Shown piece after piece: positions 34,702-45,859 of a stretch of DNA of 64,000 nt; position 1 is the first letter of the stretch; the number at the start of each line of letters is the position of its first letter. Below the pieces are notes generated by a model. It did not search any database. It saw nothing but the letters and a program-made list of their open reading frames with translations, and was not told where the DNA came from. Origin of the DNA: Euglena gracilis (Eukaryota; Euglenida; Euglenophyceae; Euglenales); assembly GCA_039621445.1 (NCBI GenBank), contig CP154956.1, positions 21,665,295 to 21,729,294 on the forward strand, in the 5' to 3' direction. The position numbers and the translations under genes are program-made.

Positions 34702-36504
34702 TCAAAGGTTAGACAACAATCCACCCATGGCGAGGCGGGTTGGTGTCTCCTGACCCGAAAAACCATCCAAAAGGCCCCCTGGGGGGCTTGACTTTCCTCC
34801 CGCGTGACTGAAAGCACGATCAAAACATTTGGGGGGAGGCCAGGCTGTCTCTTGCGACGCCAACCCCCATTCACATTCTGAAACGTCGCAAAACATTCTG
34901 AGCGCCTGGCGTAGGATCGATTGTAAATTGTGATCCACACAATAATTCTTGAAAACCTCATTCATTCTGCCTCCTGGTTGCACAAAGGAAGCCACAGGCT
35001 CCCATGTACTGCTGCTTGCCGGAAAATTCTCCCACCAAACCAAAAATTTCCATCCCCCTTGGTACTTGTGCTTCAGAATCTTGTAAACATTGTAAAAACC
35101 CAATTGTGCTTGTTCTTCTTCTGACATCTGAAGGGGGGGATCCCCTCCCTGGTCTGGCATGGGGGTGTCACCCTCCACTGGGTCTCCCACAACCACTTCA
35201 CCGGTCAAAAGGTCTGGGTCTTCTTCCAAAAGGCTTTCTTCATGCAAAGCAACCTCCCACTTTTTGCACAAACCCAAAGAGACATCAATGACCCCTCCCA
35301 AAGATGGACTACTTGCAATTTGCACTGAATTGAACCTCGATTTGAGAACCCGAAAAGGTCCTTGCCAGGGGGGGGAAAGCTTGGGCCATGAGTTGTTTGT
35401 CCATCTTTTGTTGTGCACCAAAACATAGTCATCTTCTTCAATTTTTGCTGGTACCCTCCCTTTGTTGGCACTCTCAAAATCATTTTTCCTCAATTCTTTC
35501 AATCTCTGGGAAGCTCTTTCTTGAATTTCCATCTGGGTCAAAAGCCAAGAATGGGTTTCTGGATTTGTCACCGGTTCTGGGGGTAATTCCAACCTCCAAG
35601 CTGGTCTGCCCAAAAACATTTCATGGGGTGACAACATTGTTGTGGGGGAAATCTGTGAATTCATCAAAAATGTGCAATACGGGACCAGCTGCACCCAATT
35701 TTTGTCCTTGGAAGACAGACTCAATGCTCGCATATTCTGCAAGAACATTTTATTGACATTTTCAACCAAACCGTTTGATCGGGGGTTCCGGGGCAGAGAA
35801 AACGATAATTTGACGTCGAGAGCTTTCAGGGCTGTCTGGTAAAAACCACTGGACTGTCTGAATCGCACGTCGTTGTCAGACCTCACAACGGATGGTTTTC
35901 CAAAAACGAAAAAACACCGGTCCAAAATAAGTCTCAAAACACCTTCTCCGGTTACCGTTTTCTGTGTGGGGATGAATTGGCAAAAATGGGACAAATTGTC
36001 GACCAAAGTCAGCACATAGTCAACACCATTGTAGGGGTCCGTTTGCACAAAATCCAAACACAAAACTTCATTGCTCACTGTTGGAATCGGTAAAGAACCC
36101 ACCTTTCCACGGTCACTGGGGCGGTTTTGTTTTGAAAGGGTGCAATTTTCACATGTCATCACAATGCCCCTGCAAATTTCCAACATTTCTTTCTTGGAAA
36201 CCTTGGACTGAAAATGGCTCAAAAAGAACAACAATGTCCTTTCAGCACCAACATGATTGCTTGCCTTGTGACATTCATCCAAACAAACTTTCAACAAATG
36301 AGATGGAACAACCAACTTTCCTTCACAATACATGGCCTTGGCAGATCTGAACCAAAACTCGTTGTCAATGAAACAGGGTTTTGAAACCTCCACTTTTTCC
36401 CAAAAATCCTTCAGCTCTGAATTCAAATAATCCTTTTCTGACACTTGCACTCTGTGGGACAAACTGAAAATCTTCTGCAAAAACAAGTCAAGCTGCACAT
36501 CCAT
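34702..36504 (-). CDS. Element 1 integrase with C-terminal chromodomain
   Basis: 600 codons from the first methionine, though in the intact element this would be the end of Pol, so the start is nominal. The N-terminal HHCC zinc finger is H79, H84, C118 and C121. The catalytic core has D151 (LCLDFVQTD), D210 (VVRSDND) and E248 (NGLVENVN), with 37 residues between the last two; the usual glycine of SDxG is D212. A chromodomain spans residues ~470-510 (YKILKHKYQGGWKFLVWWEN ... WEPVASF). Integrase inserts the cDNA, and a chromodomain can steer insertion to modified chromatin, which fits the satellite location. It ends in TGA. A ~90-residue tail after the chromodomain is unassigned. Confidence 0.9.
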   Translation of the reverse strand: MDVQLDLFLQKIFSLSHRVQVSEKDYLNSELKDFWEKVEVSKPCFIDNEFWFRSAKAMYCEGKLVVPSHLLKVCLDECHKASNHVGAERTLLFFLSHFQSKVSKKEMLEICRGIVMTCENCTLSKQNRPSDRGKVGSLPIPTVSNEVLCLDFVQTDPYNGVDYVLTLVDNLSHFCQFIPTQKTVTGEGVLRLILDRCFFVFGKPSVVRSDNDVRFRQSSGFYQTALKALDVKLSFSLPRNPRSNGLVENVNKMFLQNMRALSLSSKDKNWVQLVPYCTFLMNSQISPTTMLSPHEMFLGRPAWRLELPPEPVTNPETHSWLLTQMEIQERASQRLKELRKNDFESANKGRVPAKIEEDDYVLVHNKRWTNNSWPKLSPPWQGPFRVLKSRFNSVQIASSPSLGGVIDVSLGLCKKWEVALHEESLLEEDPDLLTGEVVVGDPVEGDTPMPDQGGDPPLQMSEEEQAQLGFYNVYKILKHKYQGGWKFLVWWENFPASSSTWEPVASFVQPGGRMNEVFKNYCVDHNLQSILRQALRMFCDVSECEWGLASQETAWPPPKCFDRAFSHAGGKSSPPGGLLDGFSGQETPTRLAMGGLLSNL

Positions 36505-38204
36505 TTTCTGAAAAGCGTTCCTTGCTTCTCCTCAAAATGAATTTCAAATTTGTTCTCAAAATCCGCACGAGACAAAAAATCACACAGTTCATTTTTGCAA
36601 CATGCCACATGAACGATATTCAGATTGAACTGGTGCAAAAACACATACATCCTTCTCAGTCTTTTGTTGAGGGGGGTTTCACCCTTCAGAAAAGAGGTGG
36701 CTGCCTCGTTGTCTGTCATCCACACATTTGGCAGATTTTGCAAAATCCTTGTTTGTGAAGCAATGGTCAGCACACCACTCAAAATTTCCTTTTCCCAGGT
36801 AGTGTATTTTTTTCTTGCCTCACTCCATTTCCAGTTGTAGTGGCCCAGGGGCACCAACCTCATTTCACTGGGGTAGTTGTTTTTCAGAGTCCCATCCACC
36901 TTCACACCACTTGTTCGAAAATTCTCAGGAATTTGTTTTTGTTGGAGGGTTTGCCACTGAAACAATGCTGAACCACCTCCCAAATCCGAACTGTCAGTCA
37001 CCAAAACAATCTCTCCTGAACTCCTGTGGGTACCCAAAACATCAAGAGAAGACAATTTCCTTTTCAATGCATTCAAACAACTCTCCTCCTTTTCAGTCCA
37101 CCTCCATTTCACATTCTTTTTCAGCAGATCTGTGAGCGGGGCTGAGTCAAAAGTAAAACCTTTCACGTGTCTGCGGTAGAAATTCATGGCTCCCAAAATT
37201 CGCCTCAAATCCCTTTGATTCTGCACTCGAAAACTCAGAATTGGTTCAATGTTTCTTTTGTTTGCCTGCCACATTCCCCATCCCAACGAGAAACCCAAAT
37301 AGTCAATGGACTGATTCAGAAAGGAACATTTGCTCAATTTGATTCTCACTTGGTTCTTTCTGCAAACTTCAAACCACTTTTCCAAAAGATACAAATGATC
37401 CTCCTCAGAGTTTGCACCAACCCCTGTGTCATTGAAAAAAGAAGCCAGGTGTCCATCCTTCAAAATCTCTCTCACCCTCAAATCCGTTTTGCATTGGGAG
37501 GTTAGAATTTCCATCAGCTCCTGAAAAATACCCGGTGCATTACTTAGGCCAAACATCATCCTTTCGGGACGAAAACACCTCCCAGATGGAATGTAAAATG
37601 CAGACAAATTTGCTGCTCTTTTTGTGATTGGGATTTGCCAATACCCACTCCTCATGACCAGGGTACTTTTTCAGCGACATTTGGCCAAACTTTCAATCAA
37701 GACCTCCATGCTTGGCAAATAACCTGCATGTGCCTTGCTTCTGGCATTCAATTTTCCATAATGGATGACCATCCTTCTGGTACTTGACCCTTTTTTGTCC
37801 ACCAAAAATGTGGGGCTGCACACCTGTGTGATTTCACCAACCGAGAATTGCTCAATCAACCCTGACTTTAGCAATTCTTCACACTGAAGGTCAATTTCTT
37901 TTTCATCCTCCTGAGGCATGGGCCAACACTTTTGCCTTAGGGGTTTGCCTTCCCACTCAGGCTTCAGCTCAATGTCCATCAAAACAGGCAGGGGGGAAGA
38001 CTCAGAAATTGTGGGCAATGGTCCAAAAACATCAGAAAATTTCACCAAAAGCTCATACAACCTGGGGTGGTCTCTGAATTTCTCAACTTCTTTTTCAAAC
38101 TCTCCACTCAGATTCTCATTTGCTGCTTTTTTCATCAGCCTTTTTCTGGGCCTCCAAAGTCCAAATCTTTTCATGCAAAACTTGGGAAATGCTTTTGAGT
38201 TCAT
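36423..38204 (-). pseudogene. Element 1 reverse transcriptase - RNase H (inactivated)
   Basis: One frame interrupted by TGA at 37671-37673. Before it are RT regions with EKEIDLQCEELLKSGLIEQF and SPTFLVDKKGSSTRRMVIHY. After it come RSGYWQIPI, MMFGLSNAPGIFQELM and the motif-C region ASFFNDTGV. RNase H follows (LVTDSSD, EKEIL, MTDNEA, NELCDFLSR). Three defects hit the core: the TGA five codons before RSGYWQI, V where motif A needs its catalytic D (codon GTC, 37656-37658), and N where motif C needs the first D (codon AAT, 37431-37433). The frame is offset from protease (+1) and integrase (-1), pointing to indels at 38116-38204 and 36423-36504. Confidence 0.9.
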
Positions 38205-39609
38205 CCATCTTGATTGTTGCCTTGGGAGTCTTCACAGGTTTTGCAAACTGCACATCTTCTACAGGCTGGGCCAGCTGGAAAAACATCACCTCCACATCTT
38301 TTCTCACCTCTTGAAAAAGACTCAGCTCACTTTCAATGTCTTTTGTCAATTCAGCCAAAAAATTGATTTTTTCATGCTCATTCATTGGTTCGAACACCAC
38401 CACATTGTCCAACCATTCTTTCACCTTTTCATCTGATTCCTTGGGGGGAACATTCTCCAAAGGAAAACTTGGGCTTTCAAAAACTTGCTTGTCTGCAGGT
38501 GTACTGGCAGGCTGGGTTGCCTGCTGCAGGGGGGGAACATCAGGAACATCTGGGAAATCCACTTGAATTCCATCATCCACTGTGGGATACTTCCTGATCT
38601 CACCTCTCAGTTCATCCAAACTCCAATTCCTTGAAACTTTTCTGAGCCAACTGACAATTTTGGGGTCCAAAAGCTCAAAATCCACTTTGAATTGCACAGT
38701 GTCCACCACACTCACAAAAGTGTTCCACAGGGGGGAGGGCAGCACCTTTTTGCACCTGTCACCCACAAACAAGGGAACCCCACCTGAAATTTTCACCCTG
38801 GCCACGGTCACCCTTTCCAGCAGGGGGGACCAGTACTTGTCCACCCAGTCTGGGTGTACCAGGACCATTTTTGTTTCTTCAAGGCACACCTTGGTCACCA
38901 CTTTGCTTAGTTGTCTGAAGGGGGGGTTTGCCCACAGAAACTTGGAAGGACCAAGGTCACACAACAACCTTTCCCATGAATACCTGTAGGCTGAATTCCC
39001 TTTTGTCATGTACAAAGACTGGGTGTGGTTCAGGTAGTTTGCAAAAAGATCAATGCAAATCTGACCCTCAGAAATCTTCAATTCATCCAAAGCTTTTGTC
39101 TTCACTGGCTTCACCAAAGTGTAGCTTTCTGTCTTGAAAAGTCTGAAAATTCTTTTGATGGTGTGGTCCCCATCATGGCTCTGAAGTAAAAACTCCACAC
39201 CATCAATGATGATTCTGGGGGGTCTGGTCAGCAACCCACCAAAAAATTCACTTTCAGTGAAGTCAGTCCCCAAAACTGCCTCGGAGGCATTTGTTTCAAC
39301 AACAACCGCTTTAAGCTTTAGAATTTTTCGTCCCAACTCCAGGCTCACCTCACACACTCCTTCAGAAAAAATGTACTCACCGTTGCCGATCTGCAGGGGT
39401 ACCGCAGCACTTCGCTGAATTTTATTTTCTGGAACACATTTCTTAGAAACTGCAGTGATGGTGGCCCCAGTGTCCAAAATGGCTTGAATTTCCTTTCCAT
39501 AAACCTTCACTGGCAAAAGATAAGTTTTACACACCATCTGGAGCAATTGCAAAGCATCAGCCTTTCTCTTTTTGGGGTTCTCACACTGGGGGGTAACCTG
39601 GGTTTGCAC
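38116..39609 (-). CDS. Element 1 Pol N-terminal part: protease and Dam-methyltransferase-like domain
   Basis: Open from 39609 (497 codons counted from that point) but most likely entered by -1 frameshift at 39570-39576, so the upstream residues are not a true start. A retropepsin follows, with AILDTGATITAVS (catalytic D46) and the flap-to-end motif AVLGTDF near residue 111. At residues ~181-284 (38758-39069) is a segment with CIDLFANYLNHTQSLY, SAYRYSW, WANPPFRQL (228-231 = NPPF), then VLVHPDWVDKYWSPLL. This pattern resembles phage DNA N6-adenine methyltransferases and the Dam-like part of DIRS elements. An acidic, helical linker runs to the stop. The RT frame begins one base offset across an A6 run near 38128. 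Confidence 0.8.
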   Translation of the reverse strand: MQTQVTPQCENPKKRKADALQLLQMVCKTYLLPVKVYGKEIQAILDTGATITAVSKKCVPENKIQRSAAVPLQIGNGEYIFSEGVCEVSLELGRKILKLKAVVVETNASEAVLGTDFTESEFFGGLLTRPPRIIIDGVEFLLQSHDGDHTIKRIFRLFKTESYTLVKPVKTKALDELKISEGQICIDLFANYLNHTQSLYMTKGNSAYRYSWERLLCDLGPSKFLWANPPFRQLSKVVTKVCLEETKMVLVHPDWVDKYWSPLLERVTVARVKISGGVPLFVGDRCKKVLPSPLWNTFVSVVDTVQFKVDFELLDPKIVSWLRKVSRNWSLDELRGEIRKYPTVDDGIQVDFPDVPDVPPLQQATQPASTPADKQVFESPSFPLENVPPKESDEKVKEWLDNVVVFEPMNEHEKINFLAELTKDIESELSLFQEVRKDVEVMFFQLAQPVEDVQFAKPVKTPKATIKMDELKSISQVLHEKIWTLEAQKKADEKSSK

Positions 39610-40631
39610 TCCCGGGGTTTAACCGAAGGGGTCCCTTTGCCTGCCCCCTTCTGGGCTGCTGCCTTCTTCTTTTCAAACTTTTCTTTTGACCAACATCTGT
39701 CTTCATAATGCCCCTTTTTGTGACAAAATCGACAGAAAATTGTGGCTCCAAATCGTGGGGCTGGGGTGTCATCAACTTTTCTTTCACCCTTGCCTTTGCC
39801 TTTTCCTTTGCCTTTTCCTTTTCCACCAGATTTTCCACCTTTTCCAGATTCTGGGACATTTTCACCAATTTTTTCAGCTTGATCAGGGGGTCTTTCAATC
39901 AATGGTCTGAGATTTTCTTTTTTCAGCAAATTCCTCTCCAACCAATCTTCAGAACTTTTCTCCAAAACTGTTTTTCTCAAATCTGTGAATGTCTCAGAAC
40001 GATATTTGTAAAATCTGTCTGCCCTGATGTCTGCATACATTCTGGGGTGTAATTTCCTCAGCAAAACCAAAACCTTTTCCTGTTCACTCATGGCCTGGGG
40101 GCTCAACCTGGCCATCAAATTGTCCAATTCAATGAAAAGTTTTTTGATGTCTTGGGGTTCAGGGTTCTGTGAAAGTGCTGGCAATTTGTCAATGGCAGAC
40201 CTCAAAGTCATGTCATTTTCCAGTGTTGGGAACAAATTTGCAATTTCCAACAGCACTTTTTCAAAATCATCATTCTCATCCATCACTTTTTCAACCAGTT
40301 TTTTCACCTTGGGGGTGCAACATTCCAACAGCCAATCCTTTTTCTGGACATTTACAAATGCAACTGCACCAGTTAACCTCAACCATCTGCCAAAATCTTT
40401 CAAAAACTCTGGCCACTTTGCACCATCAAACTCAGGCAATTTCACAGGGGGTAATCTTGAACTTTGGGTTGAACTTTGGCTGGGGTTGCTGGAATTTGGT
40501 TCCACAATTTGCTTCAGACATGTTTCAACCAGGGTGATGGGGTTCACAGGGGTAAACACAGACTGACTGCTGCTGGCTGATTTCATTTCCAATTCTTGCA
40601 ACCTTCTTTCCAAATCTTCAATGGAGGACAT
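39507..40631 (-). CDS. Element 1 Gag
   Basis: 374 residues, ATG at 40631 (MSSIEDLERRLQELEMKS). Residues 1-20 are a short coiled coil. Residues ~60-250 form the capsid-like region, with helix-forming stretches such as WPEFLKDFGRWLRL and the RKLHPRMYADI segment. A GK-rich basic repeat spans residues 263-283. One CX2CX4HX4C zinc knuckle lies at C300, C303, H308 and C313. Gag would build the particle and bind element RNA. It ends in TGA at 39507, overlapping the pol frame by 103 bp with a slippery site inside the overlap. The reading frame is fully intact. Confidence 0.9.
   Translation of the reverse strand: MSSIEDLERRLQELEMKSASSSQSVFTPVNPITLVETCLKQIVEPNSSNPSQSSTQSSRLPPVKLPEFDGAKWPEFLKDFGRWLRLTGAVAFVNVQKKDWLLECCTPKVKKLVEKVMDENDDFEKVLLEIANLFPTLENDMTLRSAIDKLPALSQNPEPQDIKKLFIELDNLMARLSPQAMSEQEKVLVLLRKLHPRMYADIRADRFYKYRSETFTDLRKTVLEKSSEDWLERNLLKKENLRPLIERPPDQAEKIGENVPESGKGGKSGGKGKGKGKGKGKGERKVDDTPAPRFGATIFCRFCHKKGHYEDRCWSKEKFEKKKAAAQKGAGKGTPSVKPRECKPRLPPSVRTPKRERLMLCNCSRWCVKLIFCQ
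39570..39576 (-). promoter_or_regulatory. Candidate -1 ribosomal frameshift heptamer C CCA AAA
   Basis: Read on the minus strand in the Gag frame, codons P353 (CCA) and K354 (AAA) are preceded by C, giving X XXY YYZ. Slipping back one base changes the reading to the frame that holds protease (PKKRKADALQ...). It is in the right phase and in the gag/pol overlap. I did not establish a downstream pseudoknot. Confidence 0.65.
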
Positions 40632-41250
<619 letters not shown>

Positions 41251-41262
41251 CCTCTGCGACCA
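41251..41262 (-). other. Element 1 primer-binding site
   Basis: Four bases inside the 5' LTR the minus strand reads TGGTCGCAGAGG. Its complement CCTCTGCGACCA has a tRNA-like CCA end and is one base from the CCTCTGCTACCA end of vertebrate-type initiator tRNA-Met. An initiator-Met-like primer is therefore plausible but not proven. Confidence 0.7.
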
Positions 41263-41266
41263 ACTT

Positions 41267-41458
41267 TGGACGTATCAGAATATTCTTTTGTTTTTATTTG
41301 AAATCCTCGTATTCCCAATTTTTCTTGATATCCCAATTGTCCCCAAAGACGTAACACAATCAATGTAAAGACATAACCAGAGCCAGCAGTCTGCACAGGA
41401 GGAAAGGTTCGAAGTAGGAATACAAAGTTCGGTTCAGGCGGTTAGTAAATAGTCCGCA
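41267..41458 (-). repeat. Element 1 5' LTR (192 bp)
   Basis: Same length and ends as the 3' LTR. The four differences are c/a, g/t, t/c and t/g, scattered along the repeat. On the minus strand the LTR reads TGCGGAC...CGTCCA. Confidence 0.95.
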
Positions 41459-41463
41459 AGAAA
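41459..41463. other. Target-site duplication, right copy (agaaa)
   Basis: agaaa directly after the ccgca end of the right LTR, followed by satellite catgcagcggg. Confidence 0.9.
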
Positions 41464-42605
41464 CATGCAGCGGGAATGTTGGTTGCAAGAAATGAGCACA
41501 TTTAGATGGGTGCATTCGACCATTTCTAGGGACGTTTACCAGGTCAGCCCAGGTTACCGTGTAAAAATGGACCAAATTGGGCCTTACTCCGAGTAACCGA
41601 ATGGGTGTTCCAGGAGGCCTCCAAAGTCAGGGGACCCGTTGGTTTCATGATTGTCGTGGTTTAATGGTAAGAAAAACATGCAGCGGGAATGTTGGTTGCA
41701 AGAAATGAGCACATTTAGATGGGTGCATTCGACCATTCCGGGGGACATTTACCAGGCCAGCCCAGGTTACCATGTAAAAATGGACCAAAATGGGCCCTAC
41801 TCCGAGTAACCAAATGGGTGTTCCAGGAGGCCTCCAAACTCAGGGTACCCGTTGTTTTCATGATTGTCGTGGTTTAATACAAAGAAAAACATGCAGCGGG
41901 AATGTTGGTTGCAAGAAATGAGCACATTTAGATGGGTGCATTCGACCATTCCGGGGGACATTTACCAGGTCAGCCCAGGGTACCATGTAAAAATGGACCA
42001 AAATAGGCCTTACACCGAGTAACCGAATGGGTGTTCCAGGAGGCCTCCAAAGTCAGGGGACCCGTTGGTTTCATGATTGGCGTGGTTTAATGGTAAGAAA
42101 AACATGCAGCGGGAATGTTGGTTGCAAGAAATCAGCACATTTAGGTAGGTGCATTCGACCATTCCGGCGGACATTTACCAGGTCAGCCCAGGTTACCATG
42201 TAAAAATGGACCAAAATGGGCTTTACTTCCGAGTAACCGAATGGGTGTTCCAGGAGGCCTCCAAAGTCAGGGGACCCGTTGGTTTCATGATTGTCGTGGT
42301 TCAAGGGTAGGAAAAACATGCGGGGGAAAAGTTGGTTGCAAGAAATGAGCACATTTAGATGGGTGCATTCGACCATTCCGGGGGACATTTACCAGGTCAG
42401 CCCAGGTTACCATGCAAAAATGGACCAAAATAAGCCTTACTCCGAGTAACCGAATGGGTGTTCCAGGAGGCCTCCAAAGTCAGGGGTCCCGTTGGTTTCA
42501 TGATTTTCGTGGTTTAATGGTAACAGAAACATGCACCGGGAATGTTGGTTGCAAGAAATGAGCACATTTAGATGGGTGCATTCGACCATTCCGGGGAACA
42601 CTTAC
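41459..42605 (-). repeat. 213-bp satellite, orientation R (right part of split block)
   Basis: Five and a fraction monomers continuing the block interrupted by element 1. They are more diverged from each other than the array at 1-19773. The last one breaks off inside the cattccgggg section at about 42605. Confidence 0.93.
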
Positions 42606-42642
42606 CTTACTCCGAGTAACTGAGTGGGTTACTCGGAGTAAG
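42606..42642. repeat. Palindromic inversion junction in satellite
   Basis: cttactccgagtaac (42606-42620) and its exact reverse complement (42628-42642) flank a 7-nt spacer. Left of it monomers are R, right of it F. Part of a monomer is missing on the R side. Confidence 0.9.
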
Positions 42643-43209
42643 GCCCATTTTGGTCCATTTTAACATGGTAACCTGGGCTGACCTGGTAAATGTCCCCCGT
42701 AATGGTCGAATGCACCCACAATGCAACCAACATTCCCGCTGCATGTTTTTCTTATAATGAAACCACGACAATCATGAAACCAACGGGTCCCCTGACTTTG
42801 GCGGCCTCCTGGAACACCCATTCGGTTACTCGGAGTAAGGCCCATTTTGGTTCATTTTTACATGGTAACCTGGGTTGACCTGGTAAATGTCCCCCGGATT
42901 GGTCGAACGCACCCATCTAAATGTGCTCATTTCTTGCAACCAACATTCCCGCTGCATGTTTTTCCTACCATTAAACCACGACAATCATGAAAGGACACGG
43001 GTCCCCTGACTTTGGAGGCCTCCTGGAACACCCATTCGGTTACTCGGAGTAAGGCCCATTTTGGTCCATTTTAACATGGTAACCTGGGTTGACCTGGTAA
43101 ATGTCCCCCGGAATGGTCGAACGCACCCATCTAAATGTGCTCATTTCTTGCAACCAACATTCCCGCTGCATGTTTTTCTTACCATTAAACCACGAAAATC
43201 ATGAAACCA

Positions 43210-44110
43210 ACGGGTCCCATGACTTTGTAACTCTCCTGGAACACCCATTCGGTTACTCGGAGTAAGGCCCAAATTGGTCCATTTTTACATGGTAACCTGG
43301 GCAGACCTGATAAATGTACCCCGGAATGGTCGAACGCACCCATCTAAATGTGCTCATTTCTTGCAACCAACATTCCCGCTGCATGTTTCTCTTACCACTA
43401 AACCACGACAATCATGAAACCAACGGGTCCGATTGACTTTGCAGGCCTCCTGGAACACCCATTCGGTTACTCGGAGTAAGGCCCATTTTGGTCCATTTTT
43501 ACATGGTAACCCGGGCTGACCAATTAAATGTCCCCCGGAATGGTCGAATGCACCCATCTAAATGTGCTAATTTCTTGCAACCAACATTCCCGCAGCATGT
43601 TTTTCTTACCATTAACCCAGAAAATCATGAAACCAACGTGCGCCCTGACTTTGGAGGCCTCCTGGAACGCCCATTCGGTTAATCGGAGTAAGGCCAATTT
43701 TGGTCCATTTTTACGTGGTAACCTGGGCTGACCTGGTAAATATCCCCGGGAATGGTCGAACGCACCCATCTAAATGTGCTCATTTCTTGCAACCAACATT
43801 CCCGCTGCATGTTTTTCTTACCATTAAACCACTAAAATCATGAAACCAACGGGTCCCATGACTTTGTAACTCTCCTTGAACACCCATTCGGTTACTCGGA
43901 GTAAGGCCCAAATTGGTCCATTTTTACATGGTAACCTGGGCAGACCTGATAAATGTACCCCGGAATGGTCGAACGCACCCATCTAAATGTGCTCATTTCT
44001 TGCAACCAACATTCCCGCTGCATGTTTCTCTTACCACTAAACCACGACAATCATGAAACCAACGGGTCCGATTGACTTTGCAGGCCTCCTGGAACACCCA
44101 TTCAGTTACT
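43210..44110 (+). repeat. Trimer higher-order duplication in satellite
   Basis: The variants gactttgtaactctcct, gcagacctgataaatgtacc and gggtccgattgactttgcag occur in the same order starting at 43221 and 43860, 639 bp (3 x 213) apart. Confidence 0.8.
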
Positions 44111-44479
44111 CGGAGTAAGGCCCATTTTGGTCCATTTTTGCATGGTACCCTGGGCTGGCCTGGTAAATGTCCCCCGGAATGGTCGAATGCACCCATCTAA
44201 ATGTTGCTCATTTCTTGCAACCAACGTTCCCGCTGCATGTTTTTCTTACCATTGAACCACGCAATCATGAAACCAACGGGTCCCCTGACTTTGGAGGCCT
44301 CCTGGAGCACCCATTCGGTTACTCGGAGTAAGGCCAATGTTGATCCATTTTTACATGGTAACCTGGGCTGACCTGGTAAATGTCCCCCGGAATGGTCGAA
44401 TGCACCCATCTAAATGTGCTCATTTCTTGCAACCAACATTCCCGCTGCATGTTTTTCCTACCATTAAACCACGACAATC

Positions 44480-45180
44480 ATGAAACCAACGGGTCCCCTG
44501 ACTTTAGAGGCCTCCTGGAACACCCATTCGGTTACTCGGAGTAAGGCCCACTTTGGTCCATTTTTACATGGTAACCTGGGCTGTCCTGGTAAATGTCCCC
44601 CGGAATGGTCGAGTGCACCCATCTAAATGTGCTCATTTCTTGCAACCAGCATTCCCGCTGCATGTTCTTCTTACCATTAAACCACGACAATCATGAAAAC
44701 AACGGGACCCCTGACTTTGAAGGCCTCCTGGAACACCCATTCGGTTACTCGGAGTAAGGCCCATTTTGGTCCATTTTAACGTGGTAACCTGGGCTGACCT
44801 GGTAAATGTCCCCCGGAATGGTCGAATGCACCCATCTAAATGTGCTCATTTCTTGCAACCAACATTCCCGCTGCATGTTTTTCCTACCATTAAACCACGA
44901 CAATCATGAAACCAACGGGTCCCCTGACTTTAGAGGCCTCCTGGAACACCCATTCGGTTACTCGGAGTAAGGCCCAATTTGGTCCATTTTTACATGGTAA
45001 CCTGGGCTGACCTGGTAAATGTCCCCCGGAATGGTCGAGTGCACCCATCTAAATGTGCTCATTTCTTGCAACCAGCATTCCCGCTGCATGTTCTTCTTAC
45101 CATTAAACCACGACAATCATGAAAACAACGGGACCCCTGACTTTGAAGGCCTCCTGGAACACCCATTCGGTTACTCGGAG
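44480..45180 (+). repeat. Dimer higher-order duplication in satellite (actttagagg variant)
   Basis: actttagaggcc plus the following gagtgcacccatctaaatgt and catgttcttcttacc variants occur at about 44502 and 44928, 426 bp apart. Confidence 0.75.
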
Positions 45181-45859
45181 TAAGGCCCATTTTGGTCCAT
45201 TTTAACATGGTAACCTGGGCTGACCTGGTAAATGTCCCCGGGAATGGTCGAATGCACCCATCTAAATGTGCTCATTTCTTGCAACCAACATTCCCGCTGC
45301 AAGTTTTTCTTACTATTAAACCACGACAATCATGAAACAAACGGGTCCCTGTCTTTGGAGGCCTCCTGGAACACCCATTCGGATACTCGGAGTAAGGCTC
45401 ATTTTGGTCCATTTTAACATGGTAACCTGGGCTGACCTGGTAAACGTCCCCCGGAATGGTCGAATGCACCCATCTAAATGTGCTCATTTCTTGCAACCAA
45501 CATTCCCGCTGCATGTGTTTCTTACCATTGAACCACACCGATCATGAAACCAACGGGTCCCCTGACTTTGGAGGCCTCCTGGAACACCCATTCGGTTACT
45601 CGGAGTAAGGCCCATTTTGGTCCATTTTTACATGGTAACCTGGGCTGACCTGGTAAATGTCCCCCGAAATGGTCCAATGCACCCATCTAAATGTGCTCAT
45701 TTCTTGCAACCAACATTCCCGCTGCATGTTATTCTTACAATTAAACCACGACAATCATGAAACAAACGGGTCCCCTGACTTTGGAGGCCTCCTGGAACAC
45801 CCATTCGGTTACTCGGAGTCAGGCCCATTTTGGGCCATTTTTACATGGTAACCTGGGCT

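Noticed and set aside
37671-37673. TGA read as a sense codon (altered genetic code) in element 1 RT
   Set aside because: Gag and integrase of the same element end in TGA at sensible places, and two catalytic residues near this codon are also lost, so mutation is simpler.
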